Counted from the first letter of the stretch, positions 35,084-46,764 are shown. The stretch is DNA of 64,000 nt from Vanrija pseudolonga (GCF_020906515.1 NC_085852.1:1984001-2048000); one strand, 5' to 3'. Program-made: numbers and translations. The notes: generated by a model not told the origin, from the sequence alone.

Positions 35084-36387
35084 ATGAGCTCTGTTCCCAA
35101 GGGAGACTACGACGGTAGGTGTACGCTCTGCCAAGTCACCCCGCTGACGACCTAGGCATCCGCGCCGAGGTCAAGAAGATCCTCAAGCGCCCTGGCTACG
35201 ACGACGGCTCGATCGGCCCCGTGCTCGTTCGGTGAGTGCAAACTTCGAGCAGCAGCTGCACAGGCCTCCGTGCTCACACCTCCCCAGTCTTGCCTGGCAC
35301 GCAAGCGGTACCTACTCTGCCAAGGAGGTGAGTTGTTGTTGTTGTTGTTGCCCGCAACGACGGCGGCAACAGTGGCGAAGAAGATTCGAGCTGGAGCTGA
35401 TGAAAACAGAAAAACGGCGGATCTAACGGGTGAGCACGCCGCGCGGTGCGATAATCGAGAGCGTCATCGGCGCCCGGTGGCAAATACCGCGAATCAATCG
35501 GGAGATAAGCCTGCTAACCATCATTTCTAGTGCCGGTATGCGTTTCGCTCCAGAGGTGAGTCGGCGACGAGCACATTCATCGTGACAGCTACTAACAATG
35601 CACAGTCGTCGGACGGCGCCAACGCTGGCCTCGAGTTTGCTCGCGAGTTCATCGACCCCATCCACGCTGCCAACCCTTGGATCTCGTACGCCGACCTCTG
35701 GACCCTCGCTGGCGCTACGGCCGTCGAGGCCATGGGCGGCCCCAAGATCCCCTGGAAGCCCGGACGCACCGACTTTGCCAGCGAGGTCGCTGCCACCGAG
35801 TACCGCGGCAACATTGACAACCGTCTGCCCGACGCTGCTCTCGGCGCCCAGCACATCCGCGACGTCTTCTACCGCATGGGCTTCAACGACCAGGAGATTG
35901 TCGCCCTCTCGGGTGCGCACAACCTCGGCCGCTGCCACGCCGACCGCTCCGGTTTCGACGGCCCTTGGGTCGTCAACCCCATCCGCTTCTCCAACCAGTA
36001 CTTCAAGCTCCTCCTCACCCGCAAGTGGGTTCCTCGCAAGTGGGACGGCCCCTTCCAGTACGAGGCCATTGTTGCCGGCACTCGCCTGATGATGCTCCCC
36101 ACCGACGTAAGTCCCTTCAAGAGGTGCCTTGCCTAACGATCCAGATTGCCCTCATTGAGGACCCCGTGTTCCGCCCCTGGGTCGAGAAGTACGCTGCCGA
36201 CCAGGCCCTCCTCTTCAAGGACTTTGCCGCTGCCTTTGGCAAGCTCCTCGAGCTCGGTGTCGACCGTGACGGCACTGGCGTCGCCCACCTCGTCAAGGGT
36301 GGTGGATGCCCCTTCGCCGCCGCTGCTGGTGCCGGCGCTGCCCGCCCTGCCAACCACCCTCCTGTGGCCGCCAAGGCCAGGCTGTAA
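35084..36387 (+). CDS. Class I haem peroxidase (cytochrome c peroxidase / APX-like)
   Basis: Reduces H2O2, using cytochrome c or ascorbate. Seen: [20 protein letters not shown] from ATG 35084, distal site [15 protein letters not shown], then [13 protein letters not shown], the class I block [35 protein letters not shown], and proximal site [20 protein letters not shown] followed by [15 protein letters not shown], which keeps the Trp typical of cytochrome c peroxidase. Five or six introns; one small exon (KNGGSNG, about 20 nt) near 35407-35426 sits between two introns, and the intron after AKE carries a TTG run. No mitochondrial presequence precedes the catalytic domain, so a cytosolic form is expected. 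The C-terminus is Ala/Pro-rich and ends AAKARL. TAA at 36385-36387. Confidence 0.9.
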
Positions 36388-36768
36388 TCCCTAGTATAGT
36401 TGTTAGAACAATTACATCTTAGAGTGATAAACTTCTTTAGAGGGGGCGATACATTTCTAGATGCATCTGAGTGTATTTTTGGTGGACAAGGAGTGCGAAG
36501 GGGGAAGGAGGAAGGAAGGAAGGAGGGAAGGAAGGCCCGCAGACAGGCGAAGAAGCCGGAATTCCCTGTTACGTAAAACTGATCCCTCCGATTCACTCCA
36601 ATCAATTGACGACACGGCTCTGGCCCTCGCTCTAGCGTCGTCGTACACACTCACTCCCCTCCCTCCCTCCCTCCTTCCCATCACCATCTACTAGACCTGT
36701 CTTTCTTACATTACATCTCACTCGACGGTCGCTGAGAGGAACACTCAGTCGACGCCGCCGTCGCCACC
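36388..36768. promoter_or_regulatory. Intergenic, promoter of the RGG-rich protein gene
   Basis: 381 bp between two plus-strand genes. It carries a GAAGGAAGG purine run near 36505-36535 and a CCCTCCCTCC pyrimidine run near 36655-36680 shortly before the next ATG. No TATA recognised. Confidence 0.5.
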
Positions 36769-39700
36769 ATGAACAAGCGCCCTCACCCAGGCATGGGCTT
36801 ACCCGCAAAGCCTTACACACCCCATCAGCCTGGACCCGCACCTCCCCTCCCCGCTGGTCCTCCTCCAACTCAGCAGCAGCAACAGTACAATGACCAGCAG
36901 AACGCGCACGCAGCAGCATGGGCAGCCTACTACCAGGTATGTATCTGTTTCACCTGGCGAGGGCGTGATGCTGACGCGTCCCAGGCGCAGGGAGTGACTT
37001 CCGCCCCGGGCTACAACGCCGCGCCGCAGGCTGACCCTTCCGCGTCCGCGTCCAACCCGTACGCAAACTATGGCTATGGCGCTGGAGCGCCCCATGCAGC
37101 TCAGGCTCAGAACCAGAATACTGGATACTCGGCACCCGCGGCGGGAGGCTACAATGCTGGCCCGAGTTACCGTCCTCCGCCCCAGCAGCAACAACAGCAG
37201 CCACAGCAAAGCTACGCGTCGCCGATGCAACAGCAGCAGCAGCAGCAAGGTGGTTATAACGGGCAGAACTACAACGGTGGTGCAGCGAGCCCCGGGGGGT
37301 ACAACGCGCGGCCTCCATACAACAACCAGCAGAACCAGGGGTATAGTGGTTGGAACCAGCAGCAGCAGCCTCCTCCCCAGACGCCCCAGCAGCAGGGCTA
37401 CAACAACGGAGGATACAACACTCCCCAGCAGCCCTACTACCCCCAGTCTTCCCCTTCGGGCCATGCGTCCCCTTCAGTTAACCAACCATATCGACCTGCT
37501 CCTGGCCCGCAGAACCAGCCCAACAGACCGTACCAGCCTCAGCCTGGCCCGCAACGGTCGTCGATCCCCCCGAGACCACCCGCACCGGGTGGACAAGGCG
37601 GAGGACCTGGTGGATTTCCACCGGCAAAGCGACCTCGATTCGACGGACCAGGCGGTGGGGGACCAGGAATCCCTCCGAGACCACCTTCTCAGAGCGGACG
37701 CAACCCCTCCGGGCCTGGCGGCGGAGGCGGGGGAGGCGGCGGTGGTGGTGGCTTTGGTTCCGGCATGGCCCGTCCTATGGGCGGAGGAGGTGGCGGAGGC
37801 GGCGGTGGCCGTGGCGGATCGCCCATGTCTTCTGCTTCCATTCCCCGTATCGGCTTCAACACGCCACCTCGTGGTGGCGGACCGATGCGTGGTGGGATGG
37901 GCCGCGGCGGTGGCCCGATGATGAGCGGCCGTGGCGGTGGAATGATGGGTGCTCCTCGCGGTCCTAGTCATCTACGCAGGAACGATCTCAACCGGACCCC
38001 TGGGCCTCGACAGGGCCGTGGCGTTGAGCCTCCTCGCGAGCGCGAACGCCCGGGCGAGAAGAAGCGCAAGGACAAGACCGAGAAGGAGGCCAGGACCACC
38101 ATGACCGACTTCAGGATCGTCGGTATCGAAGTCAAGGAGCTTGGCTGGAGCTGGGGCCTTGTCGGCGGGCATGTTGTCGACGAAGTCAAGGTCGAAGAGG
38201 TCAAGGAAGTCGCCGAGGCGGAGCCCGAAGCAGCCGAAAAAGCAAAGGCCGACCCCGAAGTCAAGGCTGAGCCAGAGGCAGAGGCCGAGGCTGAAGTCAA
38301 GGCGGAGAAGGAAGCAGAGCCTGAGGCTGAGGCGTCCGAAGCGGTTGACGAGAAGCGCGGTGAGAAGCGCAAGGCCAAGGCGTCTAGTGTGGATGGTGGT
38401 GAGTTGGATGACTTCGGGCTCGGGCTGACAACGTCAGACGTCGAGAGTCAGTCTCCCAAGAAGCGCAACTCCTCGTTCCTCTCCACCCATGGAAAGCCGA
38501 ACCTGTCCGAGATCAAGCCTCCCTCGTCAGAGTCCAACCAGAACCGATTCAGGATCTATTTCGAGTCCCCGCCCGAGCTCGACCGCGTTCCAAAGTCGGC
38601 GCGCCGCAACCCGAACAAGCGGTGGCGCCGCGAGTCGAGCAGTGTGGCACCAAGCCGCATCGGCGAGACTGAAGATGGACACGATGGCGTCGAGGGAACA
38701 GAGGCTCCAGAGGACGGCCACGAGGCCGCTGTCGAGGGCGAGGAGCACGTCGAAGGTGCCGAGCCTGCGCCGGAGGCCGAGGGGGAGACCAAGCCCGAAG
38801 ACGCTCCCCCCGCCGACGCTACGGCTGAGGCGCCAGTGGAGGAAGCAACAGAACCACCACCCGCTGCGGAGGCGGAGACGGCCGAGCCCTCCGCCCCGAC
38901 CGAGCCGGAGACCACTGAGCCCCAGGCGGAGGCTCACGCTGAGGCAGAGGCAGAGCAGCCTGCCGAGCCTGCTCCCGACGTCCCCGAAGCCGCCGAGGCA
39001 CCAGCCACCGAGGAGCCAGCCGCCGAGGATGTTGGGGACATCTCGATGGTCACTGATGCCGCTGGTGTCGTCGAGGCCGAGGCCAACGAAGCCGACGCGA
39101 CCGACGCCAAGGCCGAAGGCGAGGGCGATGACGCTGCCAAGCCTGCAGGTCTCACTGGTGCTGAGGCATCAGCCGCCGAGATGGAGGCCGCACTTGCCGA
39201 GTCGGCGCAGAACGCGGCATCTGCGTATGGTAACCGAGGCTCAAAGCAAGCCAGGCGGTGGTCCACTTCTACCACCGACAGCCAGACTGAGAGCATCCTT
39301 GCTACCCTTCACGGCGATGTCCACCAGCCATCGCACAACCGTGTGACCGTCATCTATGAGGAGAGCTCCCGTCGCCTTGTCTTTGACGCGTCTGTCGTCC
39401 ATAAGATTCGGATTTTCCGTGGTGAGGGCCGCATCGAGGTGGACCTCTTGCCTGGAGCTGCACCTGTGATTCCAAAGGCCGAGCCCGACGACAAGGACGG
39501 CGACAAGGTGGAGGAGAAGCCTGTTCTTGAACTGCCCAAGGGTGTCATGGTGAGTCAACCCTTGCGTCCATGCCTAACACGCACAGGTTGAGACATACGA
39601 CCAAGCCGAGCAGCGCTTCATCGCCACGTCAAGGGAGAAGCTCGACCAGCTGACGGACTCTGACAAGACGCTGCCACCTCTGCACAAGGTGTTCTCTGGC

Positions 39701-40303
39701 GTTGCAACCTCCAACCCCATCACGCTCACGGTCTACTTGAACAAGAAGAAGCCGCTGAGCGAGCCTAAGTGGTGCCGAACCAACCAGGCTGATGAGTGGC
39801 TCTACGAGCAGTTTGGCCGCCGCACCGGCGGCGACGCGGGCTGGCGCAGCAAGCTCGAGATTGTCGACCCGGATGCGCCTCCAACTCTGTCTACGATCCT
39901 GGACCAGTGGAAGAACGGCTCGAGCAGCGGCACCACAGGCGATCGCAACGACTTTACGAAATCGCTGCTGGCTTCCCCCAACGACCTGCTCGAGATCCTG
40001 CTACGCCTCACCCGTGGCGAGCGTAACCCCACGGCGTCGATCGGCACTGGCCCATCATCGGCAAATGGCCCCTTGGCGACAGTCATCCGCCCCGACTCGC
40101 CATACGCCAGCCACCAAACGCACGTCAGCCTGGCGATCCTCGCCATGTACCAACTCACGACCGACTTTGCACAGCGAGCCGGCGTCAAGACCGAGGTGCT
40201 CAACGAGAAGATTGCGGACATCATCAAGTCGCTGCCGACACACATGATCCACAAGAGCCTCGATGGTCTCTACAAGGAGTGGCTGGCGGAGCGCAAGGGC
40301 TAA
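36769..40303 (+). CDS. Large Gln/RGG-rich protein with conserved C-terminal region, function unknown
   Basis: Three exons (36769-36936, 36985-39549, 39587-40303) encode about 1149 residues, starting in a good Kozak context (GCCACCATG). N-terminal: Pro/Gln-rich with HAAAWAAYYQ, reminiscent of the Tyr motif of FUBP-type proteins, then a Q/N/Y/P-rich prion-like stretch, a putative basic nuclear signal (PAKRPRF) and Gly runs with RGG/RG motifs up to ~residue 400. Middle: a conserved-looking MTDFRIVGIEVKELGWSWG segment, then a Glu/Ala-rich acidic region interrupted by RFRIYFESPPELDRVPKSAR. C-terminal ~300 residues look folded: VTVIYEESSRRLVFDASVVH, LHKVFSGVATSNPITLTVYL, KWCRTNQADEWLYEQFGRR and LSTILDQWKNGSSSG. 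The composition suggests an RNA-binding or nuclear protein; I cannot name the family. Intron 1 is 48 nt with no stop, so its retention would keep frame. Confidence 0.85.
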
Positions 40304-41159
40304 GGCCGGAGCGCAAACCAGAGCTGCAACCTGCAGCAGTAAGTCACGCGTTTAGCGGTGTCACAGGGTCGTTTTCCACCACGCTCCCTGGTGCTGGTCG
40401 AGTGGCGCGACACATGGCGAAAGGGTGTGCGTGGAGGAGGCCTAGAAGCGACGCACCAGGCGTACGCGGGGTAGAGGCGAGAAGCGAGTGGCTGTGTGTG
40501 TGTCTGTGTGATCGTCGTGTTCCCATCATTTCCTTAACCAAACCCAAAACCCAAAACACAGTGCCGTGGCGCGCACCCCCGTGGCGTGCCAGGCCAATCC
40601 TTGCACGTTTTGTTTCCCAACACACGGGCTTTCTATGCAGAGACCTGTGTCTGAAGGGTGGCGGCGTGGCGGAGAGTAGGCGGTGGCCGCAGGGCTAGAC
40701 TGGGCCGCAGGGCTGGACTGAAAGCGAGGCCGAGTGGCGCAGAGCTGAGCGAAAGCGGCGGCATGTTTCGTGGCCGCGGGCGTTCGAGCGAGCGCCGACT
40801 TGCCATCGAGCTGAGCGGCATACCACCATCAATCCTTTGACGTACCGGAACCTGGACCTGGCCGGCGTTGTTGTCCAAGATCCGCACAACCAGCAGTGGG
40901 GCAGATTGGGTTGAGCATCAACAGAGGTGTCGTGCGATGATGACGACGCCGCTGCCGCCGCTGCCGCCGCTGCCGCCGCTGCCGCCGCTGCCGCCGCCGC
41001 CGCCGCCGAGCGACTGGGGAATAGTGCCTTGGCGTTGTGGACTGACACTGCAGATCCATTACGGTTCGGGTGGTAGTCGTATGGGTGAGTACAGCTGCGG
41101 GGCTGACCTTCTGACCTTGACCTTTGTGCTACTGACCTCGGCGGGGTACGTAGGAGGAG
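40304..41159. other. Intergenic with a CTGCCGCCG repeat
   Basis: 856 bp between the RGG-protein gene and the small membrane-protein candidate. A GT-rich run near 40494-40510 and the minisatellite at 40948-41008 are the only notable content. Ala/Pro-run frames across the repeat are not taken as genes. Confidence 0.5.
40948..41008. repeat. CTGCCGCCG minisatellite
   Basis: About five 9-bp units of GCTGCCGCC followed by pure GCC triplets. Reads poly-Pro/Leu on one strand and poly-Ala on the other. Confidence 0.9.
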
Positions 41160-41646
41160 ATGCATGTGTCCGGAAAGCGGCAGGAGGAAATGGTGGGGTT
41201 GGGGGTATTGCTGTGCTTGCTTGGATTCCTTTTGTCATCAACACTAATCTTGGGCGACACCATGAGCGACAGCAGCAGCAACAACAACAAAGTCCCGACG
41301 GCGAATGCCCGGGTAAACAACAACAACGATCCAAAGGGCGACAACAACAACCACCCGAGCTGCAACCTCCCGACAACAACCGCGGCGCCCGCGTCCGTGC
41401 CAGCTGCAGACGGGCTGGTTCCGGCCGTCACCCGGCTCCTCGGGGCAGCTCTGGCGGTACAGCACCACACCAGTGCACGATGCGGCGCCTCGCCGGCGGG
41501 TGAGTCGTCGTGGTACTGACAACTGACACTGACGCTGAGGTACGGCCGCCGCCATTGTCACCGCGCTCGAGTCGCTCGACGCCGTGTACGCTGTGCTCGA
41601 GCTAATCCACTCACAACAAGGCGGCGACGAGTATGACGGGTGGTAG
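41160..41646 (+). CDS. Candidate small single-pass membrane protein, unrecognised
   Basis: I do not recognise it. Two exons: 41160-41499 and 41540-41646 with a 40-nt intron (GTGAGT donor, AG acceptor after GACGCTG). The predicted ~148-residue protein begins MHVSGKRQEEMVGLGVLLCL, continues with a hydrophobic helix LLGFLLSSTLILGD, then an Asn/Ser-rich stretch (SNNNKVPTANARVNNNNDPK) and a hydrophobic C-terminal segment TAAAIVTALESLDAVYAVLE ending SQQGGDEYDGW. The acceptor with AG|GT is weak and an upstream exon is possible because a GTGAGT sits at 41084. It converges with the coiled-coil gene at 41736. A GC-driven artefact cannot be excluded. Confidence 0.35.
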
Positions 41647-41735
41647 TGGTATGAACAACAATTACATGCCAGCAGCCAACCAGGCACTGCACAGGGCATT
41701 ACCAACTCGTATTATACGTGCCACCACCACAGGGG

Positions 41736-42794
41736 CTAGTGCCCGCCACCACCACTCACAAAGACGAGGCCTGCGTCCCCCGCGCCGGGATCGCCGAGGG
41801 CCACGCCGATGCCGATACCCACCAAGCGGCGGAGGAAGGCGTCGTCGCGCTCGGAATGCAGCGCCACGCGGTCGATGAGGCGCGCGTGCGCCGCGCCAGA
41901 GTAGTACCGTGCCCATGCGACGAGCGAGGGGCGGTCGAGCGTGTTGAAGGCTGCGAGGGACGTGATGGGCTAGGGGTTAGCGGGGCCGCGTGGGGGCGAC
42001 TTACCGGCAGATTGGACGGGATGGGGCCTTGCAGGCTCGCGACGGGGAGCCAGTCGTACCCCGCCATTGCCCAGAACATTGCGTTGCGTTCGCTGTGGCG
42101 GCGCGTTAGCAAAGAGAGGTTATGTGCAAGTCTCGCGACGCACCGGTTCCAGCGTGCGTCGTCGCGCGCCGCGGCATCAGCAACCTGCATCCTCAGCGCC
42201 GTGAGCTGCCGCCTGACCGTCTCGATCTCGAGCTTGATGCTCGCCAGCTCGGCATTGGACGCCTTGAGCTGTGCGGTCGTGATGACGGCCGCGGCGAGCA
42301 GGTCGGGCGACGAGGGCGAGGGCGCGGCCGACTCGACCAAGCTGTCTACTGGGCTTTGGGCGGGCGACGGGAGCGTCGTCGGCGTTGGTGTTGGCGCCAG
42401 GGCTGCTGGCGAGGGCGAGGCGAGCAGCGGCGCGGGGATGATGACTGGCGACGAGGCGAGCGAGGCGGGGGACAGCAGCGCGGGGGCGGGGGAGACTGGG
42501 CAGTAGCAATGTCAGCGACGTCATTCTTGCCATCAGCGCCACCAACAGCACCACCCCCGGCTACTCACCACCCTGCGCCTGCAGCACGCGGTACTTGAGC
42601 AGCTCGACCTCGTACCGTTGCTCGCTCGAGCTCTGGTGGCTCGCGCCGACGAGCCGCGCGAGCTCGACGACCTCGGACGCCGCCCAGCGCGACACGGGCG
42701 GCACGAGCCCGCCGTTGTCGTTGTACGCCGCCACGAGCGACTTGAACTGGTGGAAGTCGACGTACTCGGCGAGCGAGTTGTGGATTGGGAGCAT
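41736..42794 (-). CDS. Accessory coiled-coil family, member A (N-module, coiled coil, C-module)
   Basis: Unrecognised family; five copies lie between here and 53.6 kb. Four exons. The N-module (residues 1-76) is MLPIHNSLAEYVDFHQFKSL, then AAYNDNGGLVPPVSRWAASE and a helix ending YEVELLKYRVLQAQG. A Pro/Ser/Ala linker follows, then a coiled coil around LKASNAELASIKLEIETVRR. The C-module, shared with member C, is WLPVASLQGPIPSNLP, an intron, PITSLAAFNTLDRPSLVAWA, YYSGAAHARLIDRV and LRRLVGIGIGVALGDPG. It ends VFVSGGGGH (TAG 41736-41738). Introns: GTGAGT near 42557, GTGCGT near 42144 and GTAAGT near 42003. No signal peptide or membrane segment, so probably intracellular. Conserved intron position before PI(T/S)S in members A and C supports common descent. 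Confidence 0.65.
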
Positions 42795-43895
42795 GGGTGG
42801 GGTGGGGTGGGGGGCCGTGGGGGGAGGCGAGTTGGGCAGGGTGAGGTGAGGTGAGGGAGAGCGAGGCAAACTCGGGGGCGGGGACTCGCTCGCCGCCTGA
42901 TAACACTCAAGCTTATTAACTCTGGCGGCGGACGACGCTGAGGAGCAATCCCGCCAACGAGCGGGCGAGCGAGCGAGTAAGTGAAGCAGCGCATGCTTGG
43001 CCGCCGTGGCCGCCGTCGTTGTCGAGGCGCTCGCGCCCCTCCGGTACTGACTGCACGTGCAAGGGGGGGTTGTATTCGGCCGAGGAGGCGGCGGCGCTGG
43101 CTGGCCGGGGGAAAGGGGCGTGGCGGGGGGCTCGAGCGCGCGTGGCGTCAAGACAAGCGTGTGCATGGCAAATAATCTGGTGGCGGCGTGCACAGGCACT
43201 GGGGACAATGGTGTGTGGTGGGGGTTGATTGGCTGTGTGCTGGGGGAGGGGGAGGGGGTGGGAGGATGCCTCGCCTGCCTCTGCTGGGGTCGTCGTCGTC
43301 GCCGGTGGGTGGGTGGGTTCGAGTGGCGCGCGACGATGATGATGGGCACAGGCTCGACAACGTGCCGTGTGTGTGTGCGCCGTGCATATGCGTGTGCGTG
43401 TGCGTACGCTCTTCTCTACTTCCTTGCCCCCACGGCGAGGCGTACGAGTCGTGGGGACGAGCGCGTTATCCGAAGAAGAAGAAGAAGGAGGCAGGAGCGG
43501 GGGAGCGGCCAAAGTGGCGACGACTCCAAGCCAGCCAGCCAGCCAGGCGACACTGACACCGCCAACTCCGCAACGCGACCGTAGTCGGCGGCGTGCGTCC
43601 TCCGCGTGACGTGACGTGCTGGCGATAGGCGCTGGGCGGTCGTATTGCCTTTTGCCTTGGCTGCTCGCCATGCGCGACAGCTCATGGCCGGACCAAGGCC
43701 GCGTTCCGTCGCCACTTGCGCCAATGTACGAGTGGGGCGTGGAAATGTCCCGCCGCCACTGGAGTGGGTCAAAGGTGTTTGCTTGAGCAGCGTGGTCCGG
43801 GTGCGGCCGCGGCAAAGGACGAGTGAGGCGACGGCATGCATGCAGGTGGGCTGGCTGGGATGGGTGCATGCCATGCGCGCATGGTGGCGCCACTA
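42795..43895. other. Intergenic, upstream of member A
   Basis: 1.1 kb between two minus-strand family members. Contains GGGGTGGGGTGGGG and GTGTGCGTGTGCG runs. Frames here are low-complexity; nothing convincing. Confidence 0.5.
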
Positions 43896-44540
43896 TCAAC
43901 TGGATCCGGTGCCTCCTCCGACCACGAGGCTATGGGCCTCCTTGATCCCCTCCCTCTCCCCCTCCTCCTCCTTCTTCTTCTTCTCCTCGATAATCTCGTG
44001 GATCAGCAGCCTGCCGGTATCCCTGGGCGCGTGTACGTGCTGGCGTTGGCGTCAGCACTTCCCCCGATGGCCACTCACGACACGCCGCAGCGCCCGGTCC
44101 GCCATACGACTGACAGCGACCTGCCGGCCAAACTCGAGCGCGGCTGCCTTGAGTGCAGGAGGCGGAGGCGGATCACTGCTCATGATCTCCGCCACGAGGC
44201 TCACGACGTCGTCGTGCGCCTCGGCGCTGACGGGGACACGCAGCCCGCTGGTGGACCAGTGCGCGCGCACGAGGGGCGGGTACGAGGTGAACGTCGGCCA
44301 GTCGGCCAGCAAGTCGGGGATGATGATTGGCGCACGTTTGGGCGTCGTGCGGGGGAGGGTGGTGGGGCTCGGGGGCGGAGAGTAGCTGTAGACTGTGGGC
44401 GGGGACTCGGGGTCGCTGGGCTTTGCCGGGGGCGTGCAGGGCGGCGAGGTCGCGCGTGTGCTCGGCGGGGTTGGTGTGTCGGTTCGGAGAGTGCTCGCTG
44501 TCGCTGTCGGCGAGGGGGTGTCAGTGCCAGAGGAGGTCAT
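43896..44540 (-). CDS. Accessory coiled-coil family, member B (short form)
   Basis: Two exons (44540 to about 44077, then about 44036-43896). A disordered Ser/Thr/Pro leader of about 70 residues (MTSSGTDTPSPTATASTLRT) precedes the N-module: IIIPDLLADWPTFTSYPPLV, then STSGLRVPVSAEAHDDVVSL and VAEIMSSDPPPPPALKAAAL. After a ~40-nt intron (GTGAGT donor, CTGACGCCAACGCCAG acceptor) the protein ends with a strongly charged segment RLLIHEIIEEKKKKEEEGER and GGGTGSS, TGA at 43896-43898. It lacks the C-module of members A and C. The Glu/Lys helix may replace the coiled coil. Function unknown. Confidence 0.6.
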
Positions 44541-44779
44541 GGTTGTGGTGTTGGTGGTGCTCCTCGCTCAATGTGCCCGGTGTGGTGGTCTCAGTTGGCT
44601 CTACTCCTCCCCGACGCACTTATCGCAAGCACCTTTATCAGGTAGACAGGTTGGCCTCGCGGTGTGAACAATGACCCTGGGACAAGGGCTGGCGACCAGC
44701 TGCACAAGGGGTCGGCCACGAGCATTCTATGTACACTGTGACATTGTATTTCCTCCCTTGTTCACAACACAACACTACA

Positions 44780-45905
44780 TTACTCTACAACGGGTGCACA
44801 AACTGAACCGAGGGTCCCGCTGGGGCAGAGGCCTTGCCCTCGCTCGCCCACTTGGTGAGCTCTGGCTATGGCGGCGTCAGCTGCACGGCCACTCAACGAG
44901 TTCACACCCACCCGGATCCCGATGAACGGGCAGATCAGACTCCGGAGGTAGTTTGCGTCGCGCGCGTCCCGCACACGACTAGCCACGCCGAGGTAGTAGC
45001 TCGCCCAGCGGGCCACGGTTGGCTGGTCCATGGCGAGGAAGGCCTCGCGGGAGGAGATGGGCTGGGTGTGGGTGTCAGCGGGTGTGGGGTTGGCACCCTG
45101 TGGTGAGGAGGCCACTGCCACTTACTGGCAGATCTGCTGGTATGGGGCCATGCGGCGCCTCGACCGGGTTCCACTTGGAGAACGGTGTGAGGCCGTTCAG
45201 CATCCTGTTGTCAGCGAACGCGAGGCCTCTTGGGCGCCTACCGATTCCGGTGCGCCTCCTCGACCTTCTTGAGGCGCGTCTTGGCAGTCGCCAGCTCGCC
45301 CTTGAGCGCCTCGTTGTCGCGCCGCAGCTGGATGACTTCGACAGTACATGTGCTCTCCGAGTCGGTGTCGAGTGGCGGCGGTGCGGGCCGGATCGCGAGA
45401 ATGTCGTTGCTTAGCTGGCTCAGCTGGCTTACGCTCTCGGCCAGCGTGTCCTGCATCCCCTCAATGGCGAGGGTGAGGTGCTCTAGTGTGCCGGTGCCGG
45501 TTCCGGTGCCAACGCCGCTGCCGGCGCCAGACGGCGTGTCCCCGGGGCTAGGGCTAGAGACCGACGTGTGGAAGGTGCTGCTGCCCGACGGCATGGGCGT
45601 GAGCTGCGCCAAGCCGTCGTACGGCTCGCGGAGGAACGACGGGTCTGGTGGTGGTGTGAGTCGGCCACGGGGGTGCACGCACCTAGTACACACAATACTT
45701 TGAGGCGGATCTCGCGCGCGCCAGCGACCTGCTCCACGCTCGCGGCCATGCTGGTGCAGATGCTGCTCGCGAGGAAGAGCACGTCGGCCACCTCGCCCCG
45801 GTGGAGCGGGGTCGGTATCGCGCCGTACTCGGCATAGTGGCGCGCCAGCTGCCCATACGCCTGGAACGTGGGCCACTCGGCCACCGCAGTGGGGATGGTG
45901 ATCAT
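44780..45905 (-). CDS. Accessory coiled-coil family, member C (N-module, coiled coil, C-module)
   Basis: Four exons. N-module MITIPTAVAEWPTFQAYGQL, then YAEYGAIPTPLHRGEVADVL and FLASSICTSMAASVEQV, begins directly at the ATG (45905). After the first intron the linker carries a GTGTGTGT dipeptide run. Two heptad-like regions follow: LTLAIEGMQDTLAESVSQLS and VIQLRRDNEALKGELATAKT, the latter continuing LKKVEEAHRNR. The C-module is KWNPVEAPHGPIPADLP, an intron, PISSREAFLAMDQPTVARWA, YYLGVASRVRDARDANYLRS and PFIGIRVGV, which parallels member A residue by residue. The protein ends SGTLGSVCAPVVE, TAA at 44780-44782. No targeting signal is visible. Best evidence together with member A for a two-module family. 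Confidence 0.68.
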
Positions 45906-46764
45906 GGAGAAAAGAGAGAGAGAGTTGTGGTGCTGGTGTGCAATGTACGTATGCGGACGAGGACACAGGCTCTCGTCGCGACAGACTTAGAAAGTGCGTC
46001 GTCGTCTCGTCTTCGTGCGTCGTCACTGTTGGTTTACCTTCAGCCGCTATGCCGGTAGAGGTAGTCGCGTGGCCCGAGCTCGCGACTCGGAGAGTCGACC
46101 GGGTCCTTTGGAGAGTAACGTGGCGCGGCTACAGCTCGAGTGCTCGTCAAGAAGATTGCGCTCTGTGTTGCCAAGTCGCCACACTCGTGCCAGTGGGTGG
46201 GTGGTGACAAGTGCCTAGATCCATGGCGCTAGGAACGGCCAGCACGCTTCCTCGAGGCCGCCACACGCCGCCACTGACGCGACAACCGCGACCGCGCGAC
46301 GGATGTGCGCGTCGGAAGAGTCCCCGCACCAATCGTATCCTGCAAGTGCACATGTTCTGTATGTACGCCTTGCCTCGAGGTGTGTCAGGGGCAAGCGGAC
46401 AGGTTTACCGGCGCCACCGCTCGGTCCCCCGCCGCTGTTCTCTGCGTTGACACGAGGCAGGCAGGGGGCCCGCGCGAACGGGCCTCTTGCCTGGACCGGC
46501 GGATTGATGTATTGCGCTCATGACTTGCAGGCACCTTGATGAGCGACTTGTACTCGCCCAGAGAGAAACTGTCGTCCCAGGGCGATCACGCGAGCGCAGT
46601 GCTAATCCCAGATAAACAACCTCATCAATGATTGGTTACCATCTGCAGTGACTGATTGAGGCACAAAGTTGGCCAAGGGGCGGTGGTGCTGCGTCGCGCC
46701 GCCCTCCTTTGGCCCGAATGTGCCCTGCACCTATACAACCTTTCATCAAGGACACACTGTACAA
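45906..46764. other. Intergenic between members C and D
   Basis: 859 bp, promoter of member C plus the 3' region of member D. No gene seen. Confidence 0.5.

Noticed and set aside
40695-41503. Poly-Ala or poly-Pro frames across the CTGCCGCCG repeat
   Set aside because: Produced by the minisatellite; no conserved or structured sequence outside it.
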